Source of the DNA: Vibrio gallicus
GTDB lineage: Bacteria; Pseudomonadota; Gammaproteobacteria; Enterobacterales; Vibrionaceae
Assembly (NCBI RefSeq): GCF_024346875.1
Contig: NZ_AP024872.1
Location: 744,001-808,000 of the forward strand
Length of the DNA stretch: 64,000 nucleotides
Reading direction: 5' to 3'
Positions within the stretch are counted from its first letter, which is position 1, and each line of letters begins with the position of its first letter. The notes beneath the pieces were generated by a model that saw only the letters and a list, made by a program, of their open reading frames with translations, had not been told where the DNA came from and searched no databases. The translations under genes were made by a program, and so were the position numbers. Of this stretch, positions 8,178 to 17,657 are shown piece by piece.

Positions 8178-9992
8178 TTAGCCAGCCTGTAAGCTGCCAT
8201 AGAGCGTTTGATACAAGCCATCGATTGCAATCAAGTCAAGGTGAGTTCCTGATTGAATAACCTTGCCATCTTCTAATACATAGATGAGGTCAGCTTGCTT
8301 CACTGCCGACAAGCGATGCGCCACGATTAAGGTAGTTCTATTTTTCAAAAATCGATTTAGAGCTAGATGCAATTTTGCTTCAGTAGCGGTATCAAGAGCC
8401 GATGTCGCTTCATCCAGAATCACTAATTCTGGGTCAGCTAATACCATACGCGCAATAGCCAGACGTTGCCTTTGCCCCCCTGATAACCGAACTCCTTGCC
8501 TCCCGATATGCGATTCAAGACCTTGGTTTAAGGTATGGCGCAGATCACCCAGTTGAGCAACCTCCAACGCATGCCATAGTATCTCTTCAGGATAGTCTTG
8601 ACCTAAGGTTAGGTTTTGACGCAGGGTATCATTGAAAATCATAGGCTGTTGCAAAACGACCGCGAGCTTCTTGCGTAATGCCTCATAACTCACCGATTCA
8701 ATACTATGCCCGTTAACTAAGATATTCCCGCTGTCTTTTTGATAGATACCAAGCAACAGCTGGATTAACGTCGATTTACCACCACCGGATGCGCCAACCA
8801 AGGCAACACGTTTCCCCTTGGGGATCTTAAGGGATAAATCATTCAATACCGTGCGATCCGCATCGTAAGAGAAACTGACGTTTTCAAACTCAACCTCTAT
8901 CGGTTCACCTTTCTCAAACGGGTGTACACTTGCAACAGGGCGATGCTCTTCTGGCATATCCAAGATCCCATTTAGGCGTTTCATTGCCGCCGATGCGCTG
9001 TACCATGAGTATTGAATACTCAATAGCTCTTGAACTGGTGATAACATAAACCATAAGTAACCAAACACGGCAAAGATCTGACCGATAGACAAATCACTAA
9101 ACAGCACCATTAGCATTGCTGCCGCTCTAAAGATCTCAAATCCAATTAAGAACATCAAAAATGACAAGCGGTTAGCCGCATCTGATTGCCATGCATACTT
9201 GTCTGCATCCCTACGAATCGCTTCGGCATCTCCCTTTAAGCGGTCTAAATAATCGTGTTCACGATTAGCTGCGCGTAATTGATAAATACCATCAAGGGTC
9301 TCAACAAGGCGCTGCTGAAAACGCTCAAAAGAGTGGTTCTCTTTTTTCTTGAGGTCTTTAACCCTACGCCCAAGGGCTCTTGAAAGAAAAATTACAACCG
9401 GATTCATCAAGATAATAAATAAACCCAGTTGCCAATTTAACCATAATAAAATAGCCCCAATACCAATAACGCTTAGGATACTTATCACAAAACGGCTAAG
9501 GGTAGTGCCAATGAACTTATCTATGGTTTCTATATCAGTCACCAAATGTGAGGTGAGCCCGCCACTGCCTTTCTCTTCATATTGCTGCATCGAGACTCGG
9601 CCGAGTTTGTCCAAAATCCATTGCCGTAGATAACAGGTAAGCTGTTTCGATATCAGGGTAAACTGGCGCGTTTGAACAATGTTTAATGCCTGGCTACCAA
9701 TACGCATCAAGATAATGGCAATCAGTACAGTCACAATATATGCAGTAGGAGTGTGCAAAGAGCTTGGCAATAAGCGATGCAACATATCAATGCCACCAGC
9801 GGGCTTATCGAGTAACACCTCGTCTACCATTAAAGGCAACAATAATGGAATTGGCACACTGATGAGGGTCGCAAAGAAAGCCACCACATTTGCTATAAGC
9901 AGCTTTTTTTTATGACGCATGGCTTGTTGATACAACCACTGCTTATTGAGTCGTGGCATCTGGTTAGGGGTGGTATTGATAGGCACGCACAT
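8178..9992 (-). CDS. ABC exporter, fused permease and ATPase
   Basis: About 604 residues in the MsbA-like half-transporter layout: six membrane helices in the first 320 residues, then a nucleotide-binding domain. The domain has Walker A GASGGGKST, signature LSGGQRQRLAIARM, Walker B LVILDEATSALD and the switch His in IVAHRLS. The substrate is unknown. It is transcribed toward the lipoprotein gene and follows the terminator of the haem receptor, so it is probably not part of the haem operon. The start is uncertain: AAGGA directly abuts ATG 9992, but is well spaced from the in-frame GTG at 9986. Confidence 0.88.
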   Translation of the reverse strand: MCVPINTTPNQMPRLNKQWLYQQAMRHKKKLLIANVVAFFATLISVPIPLLLPLMVDEVLLDKPAGGIDMLHRLLPSSLHTPTAYIVTVLIAIILMRIGSQALNIVQTRQFTLISKQLTCYLRQWILDKLGRVSMQQYEEKGSGGLTSHLVTDIETIDKFIGTTLSRFVISILSVIGIGAILLWLNWQLGLFIILMNPVVIFLSRALGRRVKDLKKKENHSFERFQQRLVETLDGIYQLRAANREHDYLDRLKGDAEAIRRDADKYAWQSDAANRLSFLMFLIGFEIFRAAAMLMVLFSDLSIGQIFAVFGYLWFMLSPVQELLSIQYSWYSASAAMKRLNGILDMPEEHRPVASVHPFEKGEPIEVEFENVSFSYDADRTVLNDLSLKIPKGKRVALVGASGGGKSTLIQLLLGIYQKDSGNILVNGHSIESVSYEALRKKLAVVLQQPMIFNDTLRQNLTLGQDYPEEILWHALEVAQLGDLRHTLNQGLESHIGRQGVRLSGGQRQRLAIARMVLADPELVILDEATSALDTATEAKLHLALNRFLKNRTTLIVAHRLSAVKQADLIYVLEDGKVIQSGTHLDLIAIDGLYQTLYGSLQAG

Positions 9993-10030
9993 TCCTTTCG
10001 TTTCTTGCTAGCGTATATGAAAAAATCGAA

Positions 10031-10063
10031 AGGGTCAGAGGCAATATTTGCGACTCTGACCCT
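10031..10063 (-). terminator. Terminator of the haem receptor gene
   Basis: AGGGTCAGAG pairs with CTCTGACCCT (10-base stem). Read on the minus strand it runs into TTTCGATTTTTT. It separates the receptor gene from the ABC exporter. Confidence 0.85.
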
Positions 10064-10104
10064 AAAATGAAGCTTAATAAGGCCAACAGACCTTAGTCGT
10101 TATT

Positions 10105-12249
10105 TTAGAAGAAGTATTCCGCACTTACTCCCCAGTTACGACCCGCTTGCGTATCAAAATCAGTTCTATCGTCCTTACCACTTAGGTCTTCAAACAACCA
10201 GTATTTCTCATCTAGTGCGTTGAACAGACCCGCACGCAGAGTCAGATCCTGTACTGGGCGGTAATAAGCAGTAATATCAAGCAGGCTATACGATGGTGCA
10301 TCAATGTTGTCTACTTCGGTCCACTTGTCTTTGCTTGCTACCATAGTGTAGTTCACCAGCGCACCTAGGGTTTGATCTTGGTTGTCATAACCTAGCCCAA
10401 TTACTCCAGAAAGAGGTGCTACAGAGTCCAGTTCACGTCCTGTTTTTACATCCTCGCCATAGGCATACGCGATGCTCAGTTTAGTGTAAGTACCCATTGG
10501 GCCTAATACAGTGCCTGATGCCTCAGCCCCGTAGATCTTAGCCTCATCGATGTTAACCATAGTGATCACATCTTGCTGACCTGACTGACCAACCACTTGA
10601 CTGGTGATAAAGTCGTCATACTCATTGTAGAAAGTACTTACTTCATACTGATAGATGCTTCCCTTACCACGGAAACCGACCTCATATGATAGGCTCTTTT
10701 CTGCGTCTAGATCTGGGTTGCCATAGAAGATGGCGCCAGTATCGTAGACATAATACAAGTCATATACCGTTGGAGCCTTAAAGCCTTGGCTGATTTGAGC
10801 GTATGGACTAAACCAATCTGCGACGTGGTAAACCGCGCCAATACGACCAGTAAAGGCATCGTTGTCGTTGCTCTCATGTTTAACATCATAGCCATCGGTA
10901 GTTTCAGGATCGGTTGAGAAAGAGTCATAACGAATACCAGCTGAAAGTATCAGTTTCTCATCCATTAAGAATACTTGGTCTTGGGCAAACACACCCCATT
11001 GCTGTACCTTGGCGTTGGGCAATCCAGTACTGCCGGGCGCCGAACTTGGTGGCGCACCTGTGCCACTTTGAATAAAGTGATCGGTGTTTTCAAGCGCGAA
11101 ATCGTTGTACAAATAGCTCGCACCATAGGTAAGCTCATGATAGTGATTTTCAGCCATTAATAACTTAGTAAACTGCATATCCAATTGATATGAGTCGTCT
11201 TGAGCAATTCGTTGGCGATTACGCTTGCGGTCTGTATAGATAGGGAACCAGTTGGTGGTGTCGTAGTTATTCGACTCGCTTTCGGTTGTCTGGTAAGAGA
11301 CCTTCCACGCAAAATTATCTGCCATTAGGCTATTCATCGCCCATTCATGCTCAAACCCAACCCGCATACGCTTGTTATGGTCCTCAATAGACGAATCTGT
11401 ATAGGCAAAGCCTGGCATGATCTCATAGCCCTCTTCTGAGGCTAAGAAAGAATCATATTGATAATCAAAGTATTCAAAGGTCACACCGACGCGATGATTG
11501 TCGTTGGCCTGATAAAACACCTTAGCTAAACCATTGTAGAGCTTAGTGTCAGCAGGATCAGCCGCACCGCGGTCTGGTCCTAGAATATCGGCACCATCGC
11601 CATGAGTTTGGTACTCTTCTCCGTCAGCGTAAGTAAACATGGTAATGGTTTCCCATTTACCACTACGCATCGCCCAAGTCGCGGTATTTTTAAACTCACT
11701 ATTCACTGAAGAATACGCTGATTTAATCCCAAAACGGTGCTCATCACCATCAGTAATTAATACATCTTCAGGATTCTTGGTGCGCATTAATACCACACCA
11801 CCCAACGCATCCGAGCCATACAAGCTAGAAGATGCACCTTTGTTTACCTCAATACCTGCCAAGGTATCCGTTTCAATGGTATTTGAATACTTACGTTGCT
11901 GGGTTGCGCCAGGGTTGTACGGTACAGGCTGCTGAACCCCATCCACCATAACCTTAACTCGGCTATCTTCCATACCACGGATATTAAATCCAGAGACACC
12001 AAAGCGACCACTGCCTTGAACTTGAACACCTGGAGTGTAGTTTAAGGTATCTTTTAGGCTGCTGTTCATTTGCGCGTCGAGGTCGTCACGATTTACCGTT
12101 TCAACCGACGAGGAAACATCGCTCTTGTTTTGTTGCGTGCGAGTAGCAGAAACCACTACTTCATCAAAGGTATAGGTTTGTTCGGCAAATACCGCTGTGG
12201 ATGCGCATATTGTACCAATAGCAAGTGCTAGGGCTGTTTTGTTATACAT
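10105..12249 (-). CDS. hutA: TonB-dependent haem/haemoglobin receptor
   Basis: 714 residues with a signal peptide (cut near VFA), then a TonB-box region (TFDEVVVSATR) and a plug domain containing DSRVKVMVDGVQQPV. A 22-strand-type barrel follows, ending in an aromatic residue (EYFF). Within the barrel FKAP and NPDL match the FRAP and NPNL motifs of haem and haemoglobin receptors. It lies downstream of hutW-hutX-hutZ on the same strand. No Fur-like box is evident in its own 121-base upstream gap, so it may be read from the hutWXZ transcript. The symbol is by analogy; huvA or hutR are possible. Confidence 0.85.
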   Translation of the reverse strand: MYNKTALALAIGTICASTAVFAEQTYTFDEVVVSATRTQQNKSDVSSSVETVNRDDLDAQMNSSLKDTLNYTPGVQVQGSGRFGVSGFNIRGMEDSRVKVMVDGVQQPVPYNPGATQQRKYSNTIETDTLAGIEVNKGASSSLYGSDALGGVVLMRTKNPEDVLITDGDEHRFGIKSAYSSVNSEFKNTATWAMRSGKWETITMFTYADGEEYQTHGDGADILGPDRGAADPADTKLYNGLAKVFYQANDNHRVGVTFEYFDYQYDSFLASEEGYEIMPGFAYTDSSIEDHNKRMRVGFEHEWAMNSLMADNFAWKVSYQTTESESNNYDTTNWFPIYTDRKRNRQRIAQDDSYQLDMQFTKLLMAENHYHELTYGASYLYNDFALENTDHFIQSGTGAPPSSAPGSTGLPNAKVQQWGVFAQDQVFLMDEKLILSAGIRYDSFSTDPETTDGYDVKHESNDNDAFTGRIGAVYHVADWFSPYAQISQGFKAPTVYDLYYVYDTGAIFYGNPDLDAEKSLSYEVGFRGKGSIYQYEVSTFYNEYDDFITSQVVGQSGQQDVITMVNIDEAKIYGAEASGTVLGPMGTYTKLSIAYAYGEDVKTGRELDSVAPLSGVIGLGYDNQDQTLGALVNYTMVASKDKWTEVDNIDAPSYSLLDITAYYRPVQDLTLRAGLFNALDEKYWLFEDLSGKDDRTDFDTQAGRNWGVSAEYFF

Positions 12250-12370
12250 GATTTGACCTAAAATTTGTTTTTAAAGGTTGTAAAAACCCTGCCTACCGGC
12301 CAGATAATGCCCGTCAGCATGACTCTATTTTTATATTTATGGTCCTCGATAAAACGAGGTTGAGAATTTT

Positions 12371-12952
12371 TTACTCGGCGCTTAGTTCTGAGATACGCTG
12401 TTTCTCTTGGTTAACATGACCTTCATCTAGGTGTAGGAAATCAACTAGGTCATTTCCTGAAACGTTAAACGCTTTACCAAATCCCTTCACGTAACGTCCA
12501 TTGCTTGGGGTAAGCTTATAGAGATGGAAATCCCCTAGCTGTGCAAGGTTATGAGCCATATCACCAAAGCGTTCAAATAGCGCTTCAACGCCCGCTTTAC
12601 CCAACTCAGATTGTTTGTCGATATGCTCAGCCGTGGTATCGAAGGTCAAACGCTTACGAGCATGGATACTCTTCGCCTGAGACTCGTCTTGAACCATCAT
12701 TATCGACACATTCTTATTCTGTTTTAGGTTTTGACCATGCACCGCCAAATCACTGACCAAGATGTAGTAACCTGCCTTATCAAAAGCAAAAGGGGTGTAA
12801 CTAACGTGTGGTAGTCCATCTTGAGTAATTGTGGCCAATTGAAGGCTTTGGCACGCATCCCGAAATTCTTGAACCTCAGGGCCTAAACGCCCTTGAAGGC
12901 GCTGCTGCTTTATCTGTGTGCGGTCTTGGCTATCCCTATTTTGAGTGTTCAT
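12371..12952 (-). CDS. hutZ: Haem utilisation protein HutZ
   Basis: 193 residues of the pyridoxamine-oxidase-like split-barrel family (HugZ/HutZ). The fold is visible from LQLATITQDGLPHVSYTPFA through HIDKQSELGKAGVEALFERFGDM. In vibrios HutZ takes part in haem breakdown to release iron. The start codon shares one base with the hutX stop, so translation is coupled. Confidence 0.93.
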   Translation of the reverse strand: MNTQNRDSQDRTQIKQQRLQGRLGPEVQEFRDACQSLQLATITQDGLPHVSYTPFAFDKAGYYILVSDLAVHGQNLKQNKNVSIMMVQDESQAKSIHARKRLTFDTTAEHIDKQSELGKAGVEALFERFGDMAHNLAQLGDFHLYKLTPSNGRYVKGFGKAFNVSGNDLVDFLHLDEGHVNQEKQRISELSAE

Positions 12953-13470
12953 TATGCAAATTCCATTTTTAATTTACTGAGTTTGTCTAATTGTTCCGGG
13001 AACAGTTGACGCTTCTTATCGCGGCCTAGATATACCTTAAAAACACACTCTCCAGATTCATCATAAAAGCCAATATAGTGGCTTTCCATTTTATGAAAAG
13101 GCTTAGACACTATTGCAATATGCTTGATCAGATCTAACTTAAGGTGACCATGTAACTCACCCTCCCGCCCCATCAAATTGTAATAGCCGTGTGCAACCTT
13201 ACCCTTTGGAAAAGGCGCTTTGTATTCAAAGATTGAACCAAATGAGTTGACGATAGTGGTGACTTTACCCCATTGTGGCAGGTCTTCTAGAATGGCTTGT
13301 GCCTGCTCACCCGCAATCGCTGTTACCATAGTGGAAGGCAGGACGAAGGTTATCTCACCTTCTGTAAGGTTTGACTCTATCGCCATTTGCGATATCGGTG
13401 CAGAGTCGTCTTTTTCCATCATGGTTGCGACAGCTTCTAGTACCTGTTGTTTGGTTTGAGATGTGTACAT
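12952..13470 (-). CDS. hutX: Haem carrier protein HutX
   Basis: 172 residues of the HutX/ChuX family, cytoplasmic haem carriers that pass haem to HutZ. Segments matching the family include PLPSTMVTAI-like and FGSIFEYKAPFPKGK regions, followed by GYYNLMGREGELHGHL. It lies between hutW (14 bases away) and hutZ (one-base overlap) in the same order as in Vibrio cholerae. Confidence 0.92.
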   Translation of the reverse strand: MYTSQTKQQVLEAVATMMEKDDSAPISQMAIESNLTEGEITFVLPSTMVTAIAGEQAQAILEDLPQWGKVTTIVNSFGSIFEYKAPFPKGKVAHGYYNLMGREGELHGHLKLDLIKHIAIVSKPFHKMESHYIGFYDESGECVFKVYLGRDKKRQLFPEQLDKLSKLKMEFA

Positions 13471-13484
13471 GTTTGTCCTTAAGA

Positions 13485-14825
13485 TTACGCAGCTTTAATG
13501 ATTGTATTTGGGTTGTTAGAGATAACTTGAATAAGATTTTGCGCCAGTGTCACTGACCAGAATTGTCCCGCGAGGGTCAAAGAAAGATAGCCATGATTAA
13601 CGTCAACTAAACCATGACGTTGCCATATTTCAAATAGAGGCATTAGCGCATTAAATAGTCCGTTAGGTAATACTCGGTCACTCAATACGCCACGGTCAAA
13701 AGCGGCCTTAATGGTATTAGTCAGACCTGCGTTCTCAGCGCTAATAAACGCCATTCCCGCAGCAAATTGTTTACTATTCACCGCTTCTATATATTGGTCC
13801 ATATCACGGTACTGCATAGAGCTAACACCGTTAATATTGCCCCCAGCACCCGCGCCCAATGGCATTACCTGAGCTGAAGTCTTCGCCAAGCTGTTATAAA
13901 TTGAGCGCTCACGGTTATCACAACTCCAATGGTTCACACTAAGACGGCGCTGATGATGCTTAGCCATAAACTCAACACCCATCTGATACATGCTGGCTTT
14001 AGTTTGTGTATTTGCAGGCTGTGGTAGCTTGCCCTGCTCGACCAATCGTCCCATAGGCAGGTTTTGCATCTCTATTAACTGATAGAGGTCAACACCATGT
14101 GCTCCGCTTTCTAAGTAGAGTGCTAAGTCTTTCTGCCAAATATCAAGGGTCTGATATGGCAGTCCGTACAAAAGGTCAATAACGATAGGAGCACTGTCGT
14201 AGCTTACAAAATGCTGTAATCGCGACAGGACTTCATCACCATCATTCAAACGCTTGGCACTGCGACGCACCTTACTATCAAAGCTCTGTACTCCAAATGA
14301 AAAGCGATTGATACCGCCTTCTAGAGCAGACTCAAATTTCTGGTCATCAAAACGATTAATACGCCCTTCTAGAGTGATTTCGCAATCTGGCGTTAACGGG
14401 AAATGTCGTCGGATTAGCTGGCCAAGTTCTTTAATTTGAGCCGCACTGAGATCGGTAGGTGTTCCGCCGCCGATATAAACAGCTTGAAATGGAAATGCCT
14501 GAGTCCATGTCATTTCCGCCTTCCAACGTAATTCTTGCTTTAATGCCTCGAAATATTGGTCAATGAGCTTCTGGCTTGATGCGTACTGAAAAAAGTTGCA
14601 ATAGGTGCAGCGCACTCGACAAAAGGGGATGTGAATATAGAGGCACCGAGCTCCCTTCTCCCCACCATTTGCCAAAGCTTGTTGCAGTTTCAATTGAGCT
14701 TCTGCGGCAGATACTGGCTTAGACATACCACCAGCATGGGGGCCCTTTTTCTTGTCAAAAGCGAAGCGTAAAGGGTCAGGAGTATGCTTTCCTGTGATAT
14801 CAGTATTGTTCAATTCAAGGTTCAT
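13485..14825 (-). CDS. hutW: Radical SAM haem-utilisation protein HutW
   Basis: 446 residues resembling coproporphyrinogen oxidase-like radical SAM enzymes. The CX3CX2C cluster motif is CRVRCTYC near residue 108, with YIGGGTPTDLS after it, typical of the HemN/HutW/ChuW group. ChuW homologues open the haem ring anaerobically as radical SAM methyltransferases. HutW is first in the leftward hutWXZ unit; its promoter lies in the 14826-15022 gap shared with tonB. Confidence 0.92.
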   Translation of the reverse strand: MNLELNNTDITGKHTPDPLRFAFDKKKGPHAGGMSKPVSAAEAQLKLQQALANGGEKGARCLYIHIPFCRVRCTYCNFFQYASSQKLIDQYFEALKQELRWKAEMTWTQAFPFQAVYIGGGTPTDLSAAQIKELGQLIRRHFPLTPDCEITLEGRINRFDDQKFESALEGGINRFSFGVQSFDSKVRRSAKRLNDGDEVLSRLQHFVSYDSAPIVIDLLYGLPYQTLDIWQKDLALYLESGAHGVDLYQLIEMQNLPMGRLVEQGKLPQPANTQTKASMYQMGVEFMAKHHQRRLSVNHWSCDNRERSIYNSLAKTSAQVMPLGAGAGGNINGVSSMQYRDMDQYIEAVNSKQFAAGMAFISAENAGLTNTIKAAFDRGVLSDRVLPNGLFNALMPLFEIWQRHGLVDVNHGYLSLTLAGQFWSVTLAQNLIQVISNNPNTIIKAA

Positions 14826-14886
14826 AATAACGACTTCAAAATCTATTGATGTTGCGAATTGATTACATTGTTACTCATATTTTAAT

Positions 14887-14962
14887 GCGAATGAATCTCA
14901 TTTATAGCGCATTGTGAACGAGATCCCAGATCTAAATAAAAACGATAATGAGAATTGATTTC
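14887..14962. promoter_or_regulatory. Two Fur-box-like sites between hutW and tonB
   Basis: The 19-mer at 14944-14962 (GATAATGAGAATTGATTTC) matches the Fur consensus at 14 of 19 positions. A second, weaker AATGAATCTCATT element lies at about 14887-14905. They sit between the divergent hutWXZ and tonB-exbBD-hutBCD units, where iron-dependent repression is expected. Assignment is by sequence likeness only. Confidence 0.7.
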
Positions 14963-15022
14963 ATTTCGATTGGATGGATAATGCGGATTATTCTTTATAT
15001 TTTCTAAACATGTGGGTCACTA

Positions 15023-15727
15023 GTGAAGCACTACAGATATTTAGTCGCAGGCGGAATTTCACTTTTAATTCATATAGTTGCACTGGCATATTCTAAACCG
15101 GCACCAGAAATTAAGATGGCGAGCGATACGTCAGGTCAAGCAATGAGCATGCAATTTATCTCTGCAGTACAATCAGCAGAGCCTGAAATTGAGGCCAAAA
15201 CGCCCGTTGAGAAAAAAATCGCACCAGCTAAAAAGATTGAGCATGCCCCGAAACCGAAACCGAAACCGAAACCGAAACCGAAACCGAAACCAGTAAAGGC
15301 AGCAAAACCGCCACCTGTAAATAAAGCTGAGCCAGTTAAGCCTAAAAAAGTAGCCACACCAAAACCGAAGATTGAAAAGCCAAGCCCAGAGAAAACACTG
15401 GCACCAAAAACAGAGCCCATAACTAATACGGCAAGTACGAGCCTGCCGAAATTGGTGAAAAAACCGAGCTTTTCAGCAAAGCCTACTCCGGTTGGGTATC
15501 CGAGGCTGGCGCAAAAAAAGGGGTGGCATGGCAAAACCCTAGTAGAGGTTTGGATCAACCCGTTGGGCAAGCAGACTAAACAACAAATTGTTCAATCCTC
15601 GGGACACAAAATATTAGACAAGGCGGCACTAAAGGCGATCGCCCAGTGGCAATTCCAACGCCGCAGTGAAGATGGACAGCATATTGCTTATCGAGTGCAA
15701 GTCCCAATTAATTTCAAACTTAAGTAA
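15023..15727 (+). CDS. tonB: TonB energy-transducing protein
   Basis: 234 residues: an N-terminal membrane anchor (YLVAGGISLLIHIVALAY), a long Pro/Lys-rich periplasmic spacer (about residues 65-150) and a C-terminal TonB domain (VEVWINPLGKQTKQ to RVQVPINFKLK). It couples the inner-membrane proton gradient to outer-membrane receptors. The start is GTG at 15023 with a weak upstream GTGGG; no in-frame ATG serves better. The spacer contains a run of KP dipeptides encoded by a hexanucleotide tract. It is first in the rightward operon. Confidence 0.94.
   Translation: MKHYRYLVAGGISLLIHIVALAYSKPAPEIKMASDTSGQAMSMQFISAVQSAEPEIEAKTPVEKKIAPAKKIEHAPKPKPKPKPKPKPKPVKAAKPPPVNKAEPVKPKKVATPKPKIEKPSPEKTLAPKTEPITNTASTSLPKLVKKPSFSAKPTPVGYPRLAQKKGWHGKTLVEVWINPLGKQTKQQIVQSSGHKILDKAALKAIAQWQFQRRSEDGQHIAYRVQVPINFKLK
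15248..15289 (+). repeat. CCGAAA hexanucleotide tract within tonB
   Basis: Seven exact in-frame copies of CCGAAA encode consecutive Pro-Lys pairs. Such a tract could gain or lose copies without frameshift and so alter spacer length. Confidence 0.9.
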
Positions 15728-15737
15728 TGAGTAAACT

Positions 15738-16409
15738 ATGCAAACCCTAACCGTACTCTATAGCCAATTAGGAATGATGACTATTCCATTAACTCTAATG
15801 TCGGCATTGACCTTGATGCTTATTATCGAGCGCACCGTGTACATGCTGATAAATGGCCGTACCTACACAACTCAAATCCTATCTAAGGTTCATCACATCA
15901 ATTTCTCATGTTCGTCACAGGTTGAGCGTTTTATAGAGAATGACCTACAAGGAAAAGCGCTAATTTTTCAAGCCATGCGGATGTTATTAGGACATAGAAG
16001 CTTCAATAAAGCTCTGCGCGAAGAAGCGGTCAGTATCTGGCTGTTTAAAAAGCGTCAACAATACAAATCGGGGATTCGAATTCTATCAATCATTGGTGTT
16101 ATCAGTCCGTTGATTGGGCTGCTAGGCACCGTATTGGGGCTGATTGATATGTTCAAAGGGTTGGCATTGACCTCAGGTTCCATTACACCCGCTGTACTTG
16201 CCGATGGACTTGGGCTGGCAATGTCGACCACTGCCGCCGGATTAATCATTGCATTGCCAGCCATTACTGGTGCGCAACTGCTGGGTATGTGGGTAGAAAA
16301 AACGCTGGCAAAAATCGAATATACCCTTAATCACAGCAACCTACATATAGAAGGGATCTCTATTGAGTGCCCTGAAAACGCCAAGTCTTGTGACGAGGTC
16401 CCAGCATGA
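15738..16409 (+). CDS. exbB: ExbB, TonB-complex proton channel subunit
   Basis: 223 residues with a MotA/TolQ/ExbB layout: one N-terminal helix, a cytoplasmic loop and two C-terminal helices (ILSIIGVISPLIGLLGTVLG and STTAAGLIIALPAI). The conserved GLLGTVLGLIDMF segment is typical. It starts ten bases after tonB and overlaps exbD by four bases (ATGA). Confidence 0.94.
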   Translation: MQTLTVLYSQLGMMTIPLTLMSALTLMLIIERTVYMLINGRTYTTQILSKVHHINFSCSSQVERFIENDLQGKALIFQAMRMLLGHRSFNKALREEAVSIWLFKKRQQYKSGIRILSIIGVISPLIGLLGTVLGLIDMFKGLALTSGSITPAVLADGLGLAMSTTAAGLIIALPAITGAQLLGMWVEKTLAKIEYTLNHSNLHIEGISIECPENAKSCDEVPA

Positions 16410-16825
16410 TCAAGTCCCAATCAACACTGTTTGATGAAGAGTTCAAGCCGGATCTAACACCGCTACTGGATATTATCTTTATTGTGATGGTGTTTTTGCT
16501 ACTTACAGCCAATATCAGCATCAAGACCATGGATGTGACGATCCCTCAAACTGACGATAGTCAGGTGTTGAGCTCACAGGACAAGTCTGCCATCACCGTA
16601 AACATACTTGCTAGCGAGCCCAAATGGGCTATTGATGGTAAACCGTACCAAGATTGGGAAACCTTCACTCAGGCTCTTAACCTTCAGGTTCACTCTCAGC
16701 CTAAGCGCAACCTAATCATATCCCCAGATAAATCTGCCGATGTTGAGTCCATGCTAAAGGTTCTGGCATGGCTTCAAAACCACAATATCTCCGCAACCAA
16801 TATCGTTATGGAAGAGAAAAAATAA
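16406..16825 (+). CDS. exbD: ExbD, TonB-complex proton channel subunit
   Basis: 139 residues with a single N-terminal membrane helix preceded by DLTPLLDIIFIVMVFLLL, which carries the conserved proton-path Asp. A periplasmic domain follows. The start overlaps exbB and the stop shares a base with the hutB start (TAATG), so the genes are translated in tandem. Confidence 0.94.
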   Translation: MIKSQSTLFDEEFKPDLTPLLDIIFIVMVFLLLTANISIKTMDVTIPQTDDSQVLSSQDKSAITVNILASEPKWAIDGKPYQDWETFTQALNLQVHSQPKRNLIISPDKSADVESMLKVLAWLQNHNISATNIVMEEKK

Positions 16826-17655
16826 TGAAACGACTGCTGTTACTCCTAATCACTGCCGTAGCTTGCAATGCAAATGCTGAAAACCGAATCATTAGTGTCG
16901 GTTCGAGCATTACCGAGCTTATGTATGCCTTAGATGCCAAAGAGCAATTGGTTGCCATCGATGTGACCAGCCGCAATTTTGACCCTCAACACACGCTCCC
17001 TCAAGTGGGTTATCATCGCCAACTGTCTGCTGAAGGACTTATGGCGCAAAACCCGACTCATTTGATTGGGTCACATGAAATGGGGCCTGATTCAACTCTT
17101 GAGCTATTAAAGTCAGCAGGCATTAAAGTCATCACGGTACCGTCAGGTGATAGCGAGCAAGATCTTATCGCTCGAATTGATACTATTGCTCAGATCACCC
17201 ATACCCAAAACAAGGCAACCCAGCTTAAACACGATTTGCATGCCAAGATAGAGACCCTTGAGCATCAGAGTTTAGACGCGCAGCCTAAAGCAATGTTTGC
17301 TATGTTGAGCGAAGGACGCCCCGCGACCATTGCCGGCTCCCAAACTACGATTGACAAAATTATACGTCTTGCAGGCGGGCAAAACCCCGCCAACAAAGAG
17401 TTTAGCTCTTATAAGTCTATGTCACTAGAAGCTATCGTGGGTATCCAGCCCGATTACCTATTAGTGAGCCAACGCGCATGGGATGAACTCGGGGGAGCGC
17501 AAGGTATAATCAACAAGTTTCCATTGCTTGCTGCAACCCCTGCGGCAACACAAGCGCGAATTATCCCGATCCCAAGTAGCGCCATAATCGGCGGCTTTGG
17601 GATTGAAAGTATTGAGCTCAGTGAATCCCTTCATCAACAATTTGAGCGTAACTAA
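16825..17655 (+). CDS. hutB: Periplasmic haem-binding protein HutB
   Basis: 276 residues with a signal peptide (cut near ANA) and a class III substrate-binding fold (helical backbone, TroA-like): RIISVGSSITELMYALDA at the front, then an N-lobe, helix and C-lobe. It hands haem to HutC/HutD. The frame extends upstream to 16768 inside exbD, but ATG 16825 gives a proper signal peptide and overlaps the exbD stop. Confidence 0.93.
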   Translation: MKRLLLLLITAVACNANAENRIISVGSSITELMYALDAKEQLVAIDVTSRNFDPQHTLPQVGYHRQLSAEGLMAQNPTHLIGSHEMGPDSTLELLKSAGIKVITVPSGDSEQDLIARIDTIAQITHTQNKATQLKHDLHAKIETLEHQSLDAQPKAMFAMLSEGRPATIAGSQTTIDKIIRLAGGQNPANKEFSSYKSMSLEAIVGIQPDYLLVSQRAWDELGGAQGIINKFPLLAATPAATQARIIPIPSSAIIGGFGIESIELSESLHQQFERN

Positions 17656-17657
17656 CC

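Noticed and set aside
8284..9915. Three plus-strand frames opposite the ABC exporter
   Set aside because: All antisense to clear exporter domains with no start signals.
15136..15570. Long minus-strand frame with Phe-Gly repeats inside tonB
   Set aside because: It is the reverse of the Lys-Pro repeat coding in tonB and has no ribosome binding site; a shadow frame.
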